A DNA stretch of 56,933 nt from Pedobacter borealis DSM 19626 (GCF_000708285.2 NZ_JAUG01000020.1:1-56933), one strand, 5' to 3'; positions 17,189 to 25,832 are shown, counted from the stretch's first letter. Notes: generated from the letters alone by a model not told the origin. A program made the numbers and translations.

Positions 17189-18652
17189 ATCGTCAATTAT
17201 TTTTGCTGATAATAATGCCAACGGAATTCCTCCGCCCGGATGCACGCTACCCCCACAGAAATATAAATTTTTAACTTTCGAACTGAAATTGGGATGCCTT
17301 AAAAAGGCAGAAAACTGATTGTTGGAGCTGTTGCCATACAGAGAACCTTGATAAGAACCGGTTTTGCTTTCAATGCTTCTGGGATCTAAAATCTGCTCGC
17401 AGATAATGTCTTTTTCAATATTCCTGTTTAACAATCGACTGATCTTTTTGATAATATTTGTCCTGACTTCTTTAATCAACACATCCCAGTTTTGACCATT
17501 ATTAGCCGGAACGTTTATCATTACAAACCAATTTTCACTATCTGTAGGCGCATCCCCTCTAATGTGTTTGGCGCTAATATTAATGTAAACGGTAGGGTCG
17601 CTGCTAATGGTTTTATCTTTCCATATGGCATTAAACTCCTTTTGGTAATCCTCAGCGAAAAAGATGTTGTGCAGGCCCATATCGCTGTAATTCCCGTCCA
17701 TGCCCCAGTAAAAAATCAAAGCAGAGCTACTCCGTTCCTGGTTTAATAATTTTTTAGGTCGAGCTATGTTTTTAAGGAGGTTTTTATAAGTAAACCAGAT
17801 GTCGAGGTTCGAAACAACAACGTTAGCTTTATAGATTTTATCGTTAACTTTTACGCCCTGTACTTCGGGGTTAAGTCCATTGGAATATATGATTTCTTCC
17901 ACCTTTTGATTGTAATGAAATCTTATTCCCAACTCTTCTGCCAATTTTATCAGGGCAGTAACAATACTGTACATCCCTTTCTTTGGAAGAAAGGCTCCGT
18001 AGTGGTACTCGAAATGTGGAATTATATTCAATGTGGCCGGTGCCTGATAAGGATCGGAACCATTGTAGGTGGCATAGCGGTTAAAAAGCTGTGCTATTCT
18101 ATCGTCTTTAAAGAACGATCGGTTTGCTTTTGCCTGTGTTCTAAAAGCGTCAATCTGGCCAAAACGGAATATAGATTTTAAGGTGTCCCAGTGCAGGTAG
18201 CTTTTAATTTTATGCAAACTTCTTTCCAAAAATACACGGTGGGTAACATCATAAATGGTTTTGCTTTTGTTTAAATAGCGCTCAACCTCTTTTGCAGTTG
18301 AAGCTGTTTTTTCTTCTATTTCCTTGGCAAATTCATCGAGATCTGCGCTTGCGTTTAACCTTAAACCATCTTCGTAGAAATAACGGCAAATTTCTTTTAA
18401 TTTTAGATATTCAAAATAATCTTCAGGGTTTTTACCTGCCAGTTTGAAGAGTTCATCCACGTACCGGGGCATGGTAAAAAGGCTCGGTCCGGCATCAAAC
18501 CTGAAACCGTTCATTTTTATTTCTGCCAGCTTGCCTCCAGGTTTTGAATTAGCTTCAAAAACATCAACCTCATAGCCCTTTAAGGAAAGACGGATTGCCG
18601 ATGCAATTCCAGCAATTCCGGCGCCGATAACTATTGCTTTTGGTTTAGGCAT
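17174..18652 (-). CDS. crtD: Carotenoid desaturase of the CrtI/CrtD family, probably 1-hydroxycarotenoid 3,4-desaturase
   Basis: A 492-residue FAD-dependent oxidoreductase. The dinucleotide-binding fold opens with VIGAGIAGIASAIRL (residues 8-22), Glu in VFEANSKPGGK follows, and the C-terminal FAD motif is FCGGSVHPGGGIPLALLSAK. These place it in the phytoene desaturase superfamily. The assignment to CrtD rather than CrtI rests on overall resemblance to Bacteroidota CrtD proteins and on the CruF hydratase elsewhere in the window; phytoene synthase and a second desaturase are not seen here. The predicted reaction is C-3,4 desaturation next to the tertiary hydroxyl made by CruF. The C-terminus GFRV and the stop come from the TTTAGGG heptamer array. 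Confidence 0.8.
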   Translation of the reverse strand: MPKPKAIVIGAGIAGIASAIRLSLKGYEVDVFEANSKPGGKLAEIKMNGFRFDAGPSLFTMPRYVDELFKLAGKNPEDYFEYLKLKEICRYFYEDGLRLNASADLDEFAKEIEEKTASTAKEVERYLNKSKTIYDVTHRVFLERSLHKIKSYLHWDTLKSIFRFGQIDAFRTQAKANRSFFKDDRIAQLFNRYATYNGSDPYQAPATLNIIPHFEYHYGAFLPKKGMYSIVTALIKLAEELGIRFHYNQKVEEIIYSNGLNPEVQGVKVNDKIYKANVVVSNLDIWFTYKNLLKNIARPKKLLNQERSSSALIFYWGMDGNYSDMGLHNIFFAEDYQKEFNAIWKDKTISSDPTVYINISAKHIRGDAPTDSENWFVMINVPANNGQNWDVLIKEVRTNIIKKISRLLNRNIEKDIICEQILDPRSIESKTGSYQGSLYGNSSNNQFSAFLRHPNFSSKVKNLYFCGGSVHPGGGIPLALLSAKIIDDGFRV

Positions 18653-18916
18653 GATGCGAAAATAAGATAAATATTTTACTAACTTGAAGTGATGATTAAG
18701 GATGAAATTATAATTTATAAAACAGAAGAGGGTTTGCCTGCGATAGAAGTTGCTTATGGAAATGAGACTGTTTGGCTAACGCAACAGCAAATGCAACAGC
18801 TTTTTAATAAAACTAAACAGAATATTAGTCTTCACATTAAGAATATATTTGAAGAGAATGAATTAGATAAAATATCAACTGTCAAGAAATCCTTGACAGT
18901 TCGAAAAGAAGGTAAT

Positions 18917-19108
18917 AACCTGAGTTCGATAATTATTTGCTGAAAATTATATCTTATTTACGCCTAATCCCGCTTTATCGTCCTGCTGAATTTATTTCAG
19001 CATCTTTTTAGCGTGAAAGACCCTGAAATAAATTCAGGGTGACGACCGTCTTAACAGAAAACTTGATTAAAACGCCACAAAATGAGATTTAATAATCGAA
19101 CTCAGGTT
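18917..19108. mobile_element. MITE of 192 bp with 18-bp terminal inverted repeats
   Basis: The left end AACCTGAGTTCGATAATT and the right end AATAATCGAACTCAGGTT are inverted copies (17 of 18 bases). The element is flanked by a direct AAT duplication (18914-18916 and 19109-19111), and precise removal restores the rhuM frame. It encodes no transposase and must have been moved in trans. Its middle (18979-19044) carries a REP pair. A second copy of the right end begins the window. The transposase family is not identified. Confidence 0.9.
18979..19044. repeat. REP pair inside the MITE
   Basis: Two hairpins, TGCTGAATTTATTTCAGCA and CCCTGAAATAAATTCAGGG, with inverted outer ends CGTC and GACG. It belongs to the family seen at 5946-6008 and 31500-31566. 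Confidence 0.8.
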
Positions 19109-19201
19109 AATAGGTCAGTTAGTAGAGAAATTGAATTTTATTCTTTGGATGTAGTTATTTCCATAGGTTACCGCGTAAAATAATAAACTATAAAAATTAA
19201 C

Positions 19202-20905
19202 CTATTTTAACTCCTCTAAATATAGCTTCGTTTGTTTTTCGATCTCGTTGGTGGCAAACTTAATGGCCGAACCAACTCTGGTGGTTTCGGATTTTACAGG
19301 CATCTTGTTTACCGTTGCCAAAGCATCAGTATACCATTTGGCCCACACTTCAATAATGTGTTTCTCATCCGTTGCGGTTTTCCCCTTTGCAATTTCCTTT
19401 TTGCTCAGTTCAAATTCAGTTTTTAAGCGGGTTAAAGCATCAGTTTTGACTTTCGAGATTGTGGCTATCGCAGTATTTTCATCTGCAGAAATTAAAGTAT
19501 AGGCAGCAGTTAAACCACTTATCCCAACATTTTTCATTTCGGTTGGCGAAACTTTATCAATCCTGTCGTTATCCGTATGGTAGAAAACATCGGTAAAGTG
19601 CCACATCAATAATCCTGGAATTTTATTTTGCAAAAATGGTGTGTGGTCGCTGCCACCTTCGAACGGATTATAATTAACTGTCCAGTTGGCAAATTTGCCC
19701 TGTGCTTTACAGATATCGATGATAAAATCGTTAAAATAATGCGGAAAAAGATCTTTTTCAGTAACATCGCCAGCGCCCCATTCGGTATGTTTATCCGTTC
19801 CCCTTGTCCAGATAGCCGATGGATCGGGCATTTTTTCAATCAGGAATGAGCCGCCGGTTTTTTTAGTGTCCTCGCCAACCATATCCAAACTCATTCCCCA
19901 CATAATGCCTTTGGCCCGGGAGGTATCTTCGGTAATATATCTTCTTGTTGATACAATTTCGTCGCCCCATAAAAAAGTGAGGCTACGCTTCGGACTTATC
20001 TTTTTTGCCTGATATAATGCTGCTGTTAATCTTGCCATTTCAGCTAATGTACCAACACCGCTTGCATTATCGTTTGCACCGGGTTCCTGAACATGTGCAC
20101 TGAACACAAAACGTTCATTTGGATTTACACTGCCTTTAACATTTGCGATAATGGTTAATTCTTCTGAGGGGTAAATTTTAGTCTGAATATTTACCTTCAA
20201 TTTAGTCTCGCCTTTTAAGCAGGCTGCTTTTAATTTTTCTTTAGCAGCATAAGATAAAAGCAATGTCCATACCTCACTATTGGCTTTCATGCTCCCAAAC
20301 TGGATAGAAGTTTGGTGTACCTCTGGTTGAGTATACTTTGGCATCGAATAGCCCAGCACGCCAATGGCTCCCGCTTTTGTGGCTATTTGAAGCAAACGTG
20401 ATGGACTGTTCTCGGAAAAAAGGATTTTCCCTTTCAGATCCATTTTTTCTATTTCGGCAGGTAATACGTTGGCAATGTAAACCACATTAGCTGTAACATC
20501 TCCTGCAGCTGTTGATCCGCAATTGATCGGGATCATGTTGCGGTTAGTTTTATAAGAGATGAGCGGTTTTGTTTCGCCAACGATATCAATATTGGCATCA
20601 ACAGGTTCCCAGGTATTGTTTTTCATCGCTCTTTTTTCGATGCGATAAGTTAAAGGAGCCTCAAATTCATTCTGCTTCTGTTCTACAAAACCAGCTTTTT
20701 TAAGGATGTTTTCTACATAATGGATACTGGCATTAAAACCTGTGTTACCGGGTACGCGGAAGTATTTTTCTACAAAAGCAGTTGTTTCATAAGCGTTTTT
20801 TTCTAGGAAACCAGCCCGCGTTAGCGTGAAATATTCATCTGTCGAATTTTGTGCATAACATCCCAATCCCGCCAAAAGCAGTACAAAAAGTATCTTCGTT
20901 TTCAT
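19202..20905 (-). CDS. Exported M28 family metallopeptidase with PA domain
   Basis: A 567-residue protein with a signal peptide (MKTKILFVLLLAGLGCYAQN). A PA-type insert (about 130-245) precedes the Zn peptidase core. Metal ligands include His271 in FSAHVQEPG and Asp279 in GANDNASG; the later ligands lie in LDMVGEDT and GGSDHTPF. The family comprises di-zinc aminopeptidases that trim exported peptides; cell location should be periplasm or surface. The cleavage site may coincide with a Cys at residue 16, so a lipoprotein is possible, although the lipobox (LGCY) is poor. It is divergent from the DUF4143 ATPase gene. Confidence 0.9.
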   Translation of the reverse strand: MKTKILFVLLLAGLGCYAQNSTDEYFTLTRAGFLEKNAYETTAFVEKYFRVPGNTGFNASIHYVENILKKAGFVEQKQNEFEAPLTYRIEKRAMKNNTWEPVDANIDIVGETKPLISYKTNRNMIPINCGSTAAGDVTANVVYIANVLPAEIEKMDLKGKILFSENSPSRLLQIATKAGAIGVLGYSMPKYTQPEVHQTSIQFGSMKANSEVWTLLLSYAAKEKLKAACLKGETKLKVNIQTKIYPSEELTIIANVKGSVNPNERFVFSAHVQEPGANDNASGVGTLAEMARLTAALYQAKKISPKRSLTFLWGDEIVSTRRYITEDTSRAKGIMWGMSLDMVGEDTKKTGGSFLIEKMPDPSAIWTRGTDKHTEWGAGDVTEKDLFPHYFNDFIIDICKAQGKFANWTVNYNPFEGGSDHTPFLQNKIPGLLMWHFTDVFYHTDNDRIDKVSPTEMKNVGISGLTAAYTLISADENTAIATISKVKTDALTRLKTEFELSKKEIAKGKTATDEKHIIEVWAKWYTDALATVNKMPVKSETTRVGSAIKFATNEIEKQTKLYLEELK

Positions 20906-20973
20906 GATCGTTAGTAAAAAGCGAAAGATAACAATAGCTTTTGAATCTTTTTTACCAAATTTAAACAGGTAAT

Positions 20974-21016
20974 CATGTATGCAAATATAATATTGTATGT
21001 TATATTTGCATACATG
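20974..21016 (+). promoter_or_regulatory. Perfect 17-bp inverted repeat over the promoter and start of the DUF4143 gene
   Basis: CATGTATGCAAATATAA and TTATATTTGCATACATG are exact inverted copies separated by 9 bases (20991-20999). The right arm contains TATATTTG (21001-21008), a good Bacteroidota -7 element, and ends in the ATG taken as the gene start. An operator bound by a dimeric repressor is the simplest reading. The transcript would be leaderless or have a leader of only a few bases. Confidence 0.7.
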
Positions 21017-22189
21017 ATTCTCCGAAATTTAGAACCAGTACTTAAAGAAGCTTTGCAGCGTAGCCCTGTTGTGGTGCTGTTAGGCCCCCGTCAAATAGGT
21101 AAAACTACATTGGCCATTAGCCTTATTGATGATGTTAAGTCTATATATGTAGATCTCGAGGACCGGTTAGATCGAGAAAAAGTTAGAGATATTACTGCTT
21201 TCCATCAAAATAACAAAGAGTTACTCTTAATTCTTGATGAAGTTCAACGTTTACCTGAAATATTTTCGCAAATAAGGGGGATTGTAGATAAAGAGCGTAG
21301 AAGAGGGAATAAGACCGGACAATTTCTGTTTCTCGGATCGGCATCTTTAGATTTATTAAAACAATCTAGCGAATCGTTAGCTGGAAGGATTACTTATCTG
21401 GAGCTTTTTCCTGTAAATGTTATAGAGTATGCACAAGAGGATTTAGCTAAGGTTAACGACCTTTGGTTGAGAGGTGGATTTCCGGAGAGTTTATTAGCTG
21501 CATCGGAGAAAAATAGTTTGATATGGAGGAGAGACTTTATCAAAACATATTTAGAAAGGGATATCCCTCAATTGGGGCCACGTATTCCTGCAGAAACACT
21601 CGAACGTTTTTGGACAATGCTCGCCCACAATCAAGGTAGTGTGTTAAACGCAGCCCATTTGGCGCGCAATATTGAGGTTACAGGAGTAACTATAGCTAGG
21701 TATTTGGACTTGATGGTGGATTTATTATTAGTTAGGCGACTAAAGCCATATACTGTTAACGTTGGAAAACGACTTGTGCGATCACCAAAAATATATGTAC
21801 GAGACAGCGGCCTTACTCATGCCTTGCTCAATATAAAAAGTTATAATGAACTACTTGGCCATCCGGTAGTAGGTGGAAGTTGGGAAGGCTTTGTGATCGA
21901 AAATATTATGTCTGTAATTCCATCGGGAGTACAGACTTACTACTATGAAACACCTGGAGGTGCCGAAATAGATTTAATTCTGGAGTTTTCAAATACCGAA
22001 AAATGGGCAATAGAAATTAAAAGAAGTTCTGCGCCTTCATTATCAAAGGGTTTTTACTTTGCTTGTCAAGAGGTAAAACCCAGCAATAGCTTTGTTATTT
22101 ATGCAGGTAATGATACCTTTACGATGCAGGGCGGAGCTATAGCGCTGCCACTGCATGCATTAATGCAAAAACTTTTAAGTTACGCGTAA
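21014..22189 (+). CDS. AAA ATPase with DUF4143 C-terminal domain
   Basis: A protein of 391 residues from the preferred ATG (M-I-L-R-N-L). Walker A is GPRQIGKTT (residues 24-32) and Walker B ILDEVQRLPE lies near 74-83. The C-terminal DUF4143 part carries a PD-(D/E)xK-like pattern, GGAEIDLILEF then WAIEIKRS, suggesting a nuclease-type fold. Such stand-alone ATPases are common in Bacteroidota and archaea and have no settled role, although defence or regulation has been proposed. A longer start at 20975 (13 extra residues) is possible but lies inside the palindrome. The 3' end overlaps the convergent DoxX gene by 10 bases. Confidence 0.88.
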   Translation: MILRNLEPVLKEALQRSPVVVLLGPRQIGKTTLAISLIDDVKSIYVDLEDRLDREKVRDITAFHQNNKELLLILDEVQRLPEIFSQIRGIVDKERRRGNKTGQFLFLGSASLDLLKQSSESLAGRITYLELFPVNVIEYAQEDLAKVNDLWLRGGFPESLLAASEKNSLIWRRDFIKTYLERDIPQLGPRIPAETLERFWTMLAHNQGSVLNAAHLARNIEVTGVTIARYLDLMVDLLLVRRLKPYTVNVGKRLVRSPKIYVRDSGLTHALLNIKSYNELLGHPVVGGSWEGFVIENIMSVIPSGVQTYYYETPGGAEIDLILEFSNTEKWAIEIKRSSAPSLSKGFYFACQEVKPSNSFVIYAGNDTFTMQGGAIALPLHALMQKLLSYA

Positions 22190-22638
22190 CGTCTTCCCTT
22201 CTTGTTTTTCAATCCTTCATCAACCGATAATGGGCCTGAACCTACTACCCAAAACATGATGAGCAGAAACAGCACCAGTACCGAAAACCACAATTCCGAA
22301 TTCGGTGTGGAGAAACCCGGTGTAAGGTTAACAAAAAATACTGCAAACAATAAGATTGGAATCTGAATTACTACGGCAAAGCGGGTAACTAAACCTAAAG
22401 TAATTAAAACACCCCCAACCAAATGCGCAAATGCAACAACATGAATGGCGACACTGATGAGCATGCCCGAAAAACCAAATACGTTGTTTTGTGTAATCAT
22501 GTTCTGAAGAACCGAAGTGTCGCTAATAAAAGAAACACCTTTTCCAAAAATGATCAGGCCAAGTACAATCCGAAGATAATCTAGCCATTTTGAGTGATGA
22601 ACATCTCCCCAATGTTCAATTTTACGGATAACGTTCAT
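22180..22638 (-). CDS. DoxX family membrane protein
   Basis: A 152-residue protein with four transmembrane helices (about 17-36, 54-76, 82-102, 113-133), matching the DoxX architecture. GLIIFGKGVSFI in helix 1 and HLVGGVLITLGLVTRFA in helix 3 fit the family. DoxX proteins take part in oxidative or thiol metabolism, or form small oxidoreductase complexes; no specific partner is present. The C-terminus is basic. It converges on the DUF4143 gene with a 10-base overlap. Confidence 0.87.
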   Translation of the reverse strand: MNVIRKIEHWGDVHHSKWLDYLRIVLGLIIFGKGVSFISDTSVLQNMITQNNVFGFSGMLISVAIHVVAFAHLVGGVLITLGLVTRFAVVIQIPILLFAVFFVNLTPGFSTPNSELWFSVLVLFLLIMFWVVGSGPLSVDEGLKNKKGRRYA

Positions 22639-22852
22639 AATGAACCTCCATTTTTATGTGAATGATACTTTAAGTTACGGATTTTTTATTTAGTTATCAA
22701 ATAAGGGATTGAAAATCAATAGATCGCGATTGTGGTTATTGTAAAAGGAGTGATTTAACCTTCTGATGTAAAATTAACATAAAATTAATTTATACCGTTT
22801 TGGTTTTTGGTATGAATTTAGTATTATTGCTTAAATAGATAGGTTTTTTATC

Positions 22853-22963
22853 ATGAGCAAAGAAATATTAGAGTTTTCTGTACTGGTGGATGAAAAATTT
22901 GACCTTAAATTTAATTGGTTAGATGGCTTTTGGGGCGCGGCATTTAAATTTTTTGGAAAATAA
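22853..22963 (+). CDS. Possible small peptide gene, 36 residues
   Basis: An ATG-started frame encodes MSKEILEFSVLVDEKFDLKF followed by NWLDGFWGAAFKFFGK and TAA. The second half is rich in aromatic and small residues with a Lys end, like a membrane-active peptide. No family is recognised. It lies alone in a 465-base gap, which leaves room for a promoter. Chance occurrence cannot be excluded. Confidence 0.35.
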   Translation: MSKEILEFSVLVDEKFDLKFNWLDGFWGAAFKFFGK

Positions 22964-23088
22964 TTTTTAAAATCAGGGTTCCATTGCCGGACAGTTCTTG
23001 TTCGAGTAGGATGATTATGGCCAATCTTTTGATTAATTGGTTTTTAAACCCTCTACCTTTCTGCCCTTAACCTTTAACCTCTTTTTTC

Positions 23089-23096
23089 TATATTTG
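23089..23096 (+). promoter_or_regulatory. -7 element of rlmD, implying a very short leader
   Basis: TATATTTG matches TAnnTTTG exactly and ends 7 bases before the ATG of rlmD. With transcription starting a few bases after the -7 box, the mRNA would be leaderless or nearly so. Confidence 0.55.
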
Positions 23097-23103
23097 CAAA
23101 ATA

Positions 23104-24516
23104 ATGAGTAGAAGAAAACCTGGTACGGTAACTATTGTTCCAAACGTACATATAATCGATATTGCTGAAGAGGGAAAAGGTGTTGGCAAGGCTGACGAAT
23201 TGGTCATTTTTGTTGATAAAGCCGTTCCTGGTGATGTGGTAGATGTCCGGTTGACCAAAAAGAAGAAGAATTTTGCTGAAGCAATCATCGATCAGCTTCA
23301 TGAAAAATCAGCGTTGCGTACTGATCCTTTCTGCCCTCATTTCGGAACCTGTGGCGGTTGCAAATGGCAGCATATGGGTTACGATGCTCAATTAAAGTTT
23401 AAGCAGAAAAATGTTGAGGCAGCTTTACAGCGTTTAGGTAAAATAGATACCTCAGGAACTGAACCGATTTTAGGCTCAGAAAAAAACAGGTATTACCGAA
23501 ATAAATTAGAATTTACTTTTTCGAACAAACGCTGGTTGGAAAAAACCGATGTAGAACGCGATGAAGATTTTGACATGAATGCGCTGGGTTTTCACGTACC
23601 ATTGCGTTTTGATAAAATTTTAGATATCGAGCATTGTTATCTACAGGATGAACCTTCTAATTCGATCAGAAACGCTGTTCGTAAATATGCCTTAGAAAAT
23701 GACCTGTCGTTTTACGATCTGCGTAACCATGAAGGCGTTTTGCGTAACCTGATTATCCGTACTTCCAGCACAGGAGAGGTGATGGTTGCTGTGGTATTTG
23801 CTTATCCGGAACAGACACAAGTTGATGGCTTGATGGGGTTCCTTAAAAATGAATTTCCACAGATTACCTCTTTGCTGTATATCGTTAACCAAAAAAAGAA
23901 TGACACTATTTTCGATCAGGATGTGGTGGTTTTCTCCGGTCGCGATCATATTTTTGAAGAAATGGATGGCATCCGTTTTAAAATTGGAGTGAAATCTTTT
24001 TATCAGACCAATTCTGAACAAGCCTTCGAACTATATAAAATCACCAGAGATTTTGCCGGATTTAAAGGTGATGAACTGGTTTATGATTTATACACTGGTG
24101 CTGGAACGATTGCAAATTTTATTGCCAAAAACGTAAAGCAGGTAGTTGGGGTAGAATATGTGCCAACCGCTATTGAAGATGCAAAGTTTAATTCAGCGTT
24201 AAATGGCATTGATAATACGGTTTTTTATGCCGGAGATATGAAAGATATTCTTACTTCAGAATTTATCCTGGCGCATGGTAAACCAGATGTGGTGATTACC
24301 GATCCGCCACGCGCTGGTATGCATGCAGATGTAGTACAGAGATTGCTTGAAATGGAGTCTGAAAAAATTGTCTATGTAAGCTGTAATGCAGCCACACAGG
24401 CAAGAGATTTAGAATTATTGAAAGAAAAATACGATGTGGTGCGCATTAAACCTGTAGATATGTTTCCGCACACGCAGCACGTAGAGAACGTAGTATTGTT
24501 AAGGTTAAAGGCATAA
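23104..24516 (+). CDS. rlmD: 23S rRNA (uracil-5-)-methyltransferase, RlmD/RumA type
   Basis: A 470-residue SAM-dependent RNA methyltransferase. An N-terminal TRAM domain (about 1-65) is followed by the Fe-S cluster Cys set: Cys77, Cys83 and Cys86 in CPHFGTCGGC, plus Cys178 in EHCYLQDE, matching the RumA pattern. The SAM site is YDLYTGAGTIANF, DPPRAGMH follows, and the catalytic Cys is in YVSCNAATQARDL. It methylates a uracil of 23S rRNA; the exact position is inferred from the family. It is followed 65 bases later by a conserved hypothetical gene. Confidence 0.95.
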   Translation: MSRRKPGTVTIVPNVHIIDIAEEGKGVGKADELVIFVDKAVPGDVVDVRLTKKKKNFAEAIIDQLHEKSALRTDPFCPHFGTCGGCKWQHMGYDAQLKFKQKNVEAALQRLGKIDTSGTEPILGSEKNRYYRNKLEFTFSNKRWLEKTDVERDEDFDMNALGFHVPLRFDKILDIEHCYLQDEPSNSIRNAVRKYALENDLSFYDLRNHEGVLRNLIIRTSSTGEVMVAVVFAYPEQTQVDGLMGFLKNEFPQITSLLYIVNQKKNDTIFDQDVVVFSGRDHIFEEMDGIRFKIGVKSFYQTNSEQAFELYKITRDFAGFKGDELVYDLYTGAGTIANFIAKNVKQVVGVEYVPTAIEDAKFNSALNGIDNTVFYAGDMKDILTSEFILAHGKPDVVITDPPRAGMHADVVQRLLEMESEKIVYVSCNAATQARDLELLKEKYDVVRIKPVDMFPHTQHVENVVLLRLKA

Positions 24517-24581
24517 GGTTCATAGTCCTTAATATATCAACCTAAGCCCTACACCTTAAACCCAAAACCTTTTACCTTAAA

Positions 24582-24995
24582 ATGGATAGAGAAGAATTAT
24601 TAGGCGCAACGCCAGAAGAGAACGGAACACCACAAAAAAAGCAGGAAAGTCCGCTGATAAGTCTAGAAAAAGATTTAGAATTTTATGCTGATGCGATTAA
24701 AGAAGTAGCAATCGAGATTATGGTTGAAGGCATTTCTGCCCACCCAATTTTTATTGCGCATCAACATGAGGTGAACATTGGCGAACTTATCTTAAACAAA
24801 GAAGAACTTAATACCGATTGGACGATACAAGCCTCTACTTTGGAAGAGTTTGTGGAAAAAGGAATCATCAGCAAAGAGAAAAAGGAACCTTTCTTAAAGG
24901 TTTATAAAAAACCAGAAGATTTTATGTGCGTATTCGTAATTGTTCCTGAAGGCGCCAACTTTATTTACTATCCGTATAAAAAGGGCAGAGGGTAG
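24582..24995 (+). CDS. Conserved hypothetical protein
   Basis: A 137-residue soluble, acidic protein. Residues 1-25 are polar and probably disordered (TPEENGTPQKKQESP). The remainder alternates helices and strands: DLEFYADAIKEVAIEIMVEG, then PIFIAHQHEVNIGE, and a C-terminal strand FVIVPEGANFIYYPYKKG. No domain is recognised. The sequence style resembles uncharacterised Sphingobacteriaceae proteins. It follows rlmD on the same strand, separated by CCTAAGCCCTACACC-type repeat words. Confidence 0.75.
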   Translation: MDREELLGATPEENGTPQKKQESPLISLEKDLEFYADAIKEVAIEIMVEGISAHPIFIAHQHEVNIGELILNKEELNTDWTIQASTLEEFVEKGIISKEKKEPFLKVYKKPEDFMCVFVIVPEGANFIYYPYKKGRG

Positions 24996-25127
24996 AAAGG
25001 CTGAAGGTTTCCTCCCTAAGCCTTTAATGATCAGAATCTGTGTAATCTATTAATCTGTGCAATCACCGAATAAAAACGCCGCATTGTATCCACAAAGCAG
25101 CGCGTTATTATTAACTAAACTAAACTT

Positions 25128-25832
25128 TTAATTTACGTGGTGTAAATCTCCACTTTTTGAGCTTGATGTTTTCTTGAGTGAAGCATTTCCCTTATAACTT
25201 ACATCGCCACCACCACTTGCACTGGCCTCTAAGCCTTTATTTACATAAAGATTTACATCAGAACCACCAGAAGCCTGCACCTTTGCATAATCTGTAATTA
25301 ATTCATAAGCATCGATATCGCTACCTCCACTAGATTGAATGGTCATATTTTCTGCTTTGCCTTTTAAATCGAGATCACTGCCGCCGCTTGATTGAATAGA
25401 TAGATCATTGCAAACAACCGTTAATTTTAAATCCGATCCTCCTGAAGAGCGAATAGCAAGTTTATCTGTTTTGATCTGGTTTTGTGTAAAAACATCCGAT
25501 CCTCCCGATGCTGCAATTGCATTTAGGGTTTTAAAACTTACATAAGCTTTAATGGTGCGGTTTTTAAACATGCCGCTCCAATTGATACCGTCTTTAAACT
25601 TTATGGTAACATTGCTTCCACTCTGCTCAACAACAATATCTTTTAATGTTTCAGAATCAGATTTTATACTCACACTTTCGCTACCGGCCTGAGTGAGGTA
25701 TAAATCTATACCGCTGCTTACTCCAATGCTATTGAAGTTTTTAACGGTAAAACTTTTAGTATCTTGCGCCTTAGCCATGTAGCTGGTTATGATGATAAAC
25801 AAAATGGCGGATGATTTGATAAGGGTTTTCAT
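25128..25832 (-). CDS. GIN-domain (DUF2807) exported protein
   Basis: A protein of 234 residues from the ATG at 25832, which opens a clean signal peptide (MKTLIKSSAILFIIITSYMA, then KAQ). An upstream in-frame ATG (25952) would add 40 polar residues and is not preferred. The mature part is a right-handed beta-solenoid type with a recurrent GGSD turn: SGGSDV, SGGSDL and SGGSDI recur at about 20-residue spacing at least five times. DUF2807 proteins are exported and may be surface adhesins or sensors; function is unknown. Confidence 0.88.
   Translation of the reverse strand: MKTLIKSSAILFIIITSYMAKAQDTKSFTVKNFNSIGVSSGIDLYLTQAGSESVSIKSDSETLKDIVVEQSGSNVTIKFKDGINWSGMFKNRTIKAYVSFKTLNAIAASGGSDVFTQNQIKTDKLAIRSSGGSDLKLTVVCNDLSIQSSGGSDLDLKGKAENMTIQSSGGSDIDAYELITDYAKVQASGGSDVNLYVNKGLEASASGGGDVSYKGNASLKKTSSSKSGDLHHVN

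Larger units (their letters stand above)
18689..19183 (+). pseudogene. RhuM family gene remnant interrupted by a MITE
   Basis: The N-terminus (EIIIYKTEEGLPAIEVAY, then ETVWLTQQQMQQLFNKTKQN) is the start of the RhuM family, proteins of unknown function named from Salmonella and common in mobile islands. After codon 76 the frame runs into a 192-bp element and stops at 18943. If the element and one copy of the AAT duplication are removed, the frame continues exactly in phase as RSVSREIEFYSLDVVISIGY and then stops at 19183. Full-length RhuM is about 330 residues, so the gene had also lost its 3' part. It is divergent from crtD. Confidence 0.85.
22639..23103. other. Intergenic region upstream of rlmD
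   Basis: 465 bases. The first 200 are very A/T-rich, with repeated AAAATTAA words and no clear terminator. A possible 36-codon gene is at 22853-22963. Positions 23045-23080 contain degenerate CCTTAACCTTTAACC words like those before the gene at 24582. The promoter element of rlmD is at 23089-23096. Confidence 0.6.

Noticed and set aside
18689..18943. Functional small RhuM protein of 84 residues
   Set aside because: The last residues are read from the MITE and the real continuation lies beyond it; the gene is a remnant.
20975..21013. Longer N-terminus of the DUF4143 ATPase
   Set aside because: The extra 13 residues are encoded by the palindrome and precede the usual family start; the promoter element would then be inside the gene.
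23074..23301. 75-codon minus-strand frame overlapping the rlmD start
   Set aside because: It is antisense to the strongly supported rlmD coding region.
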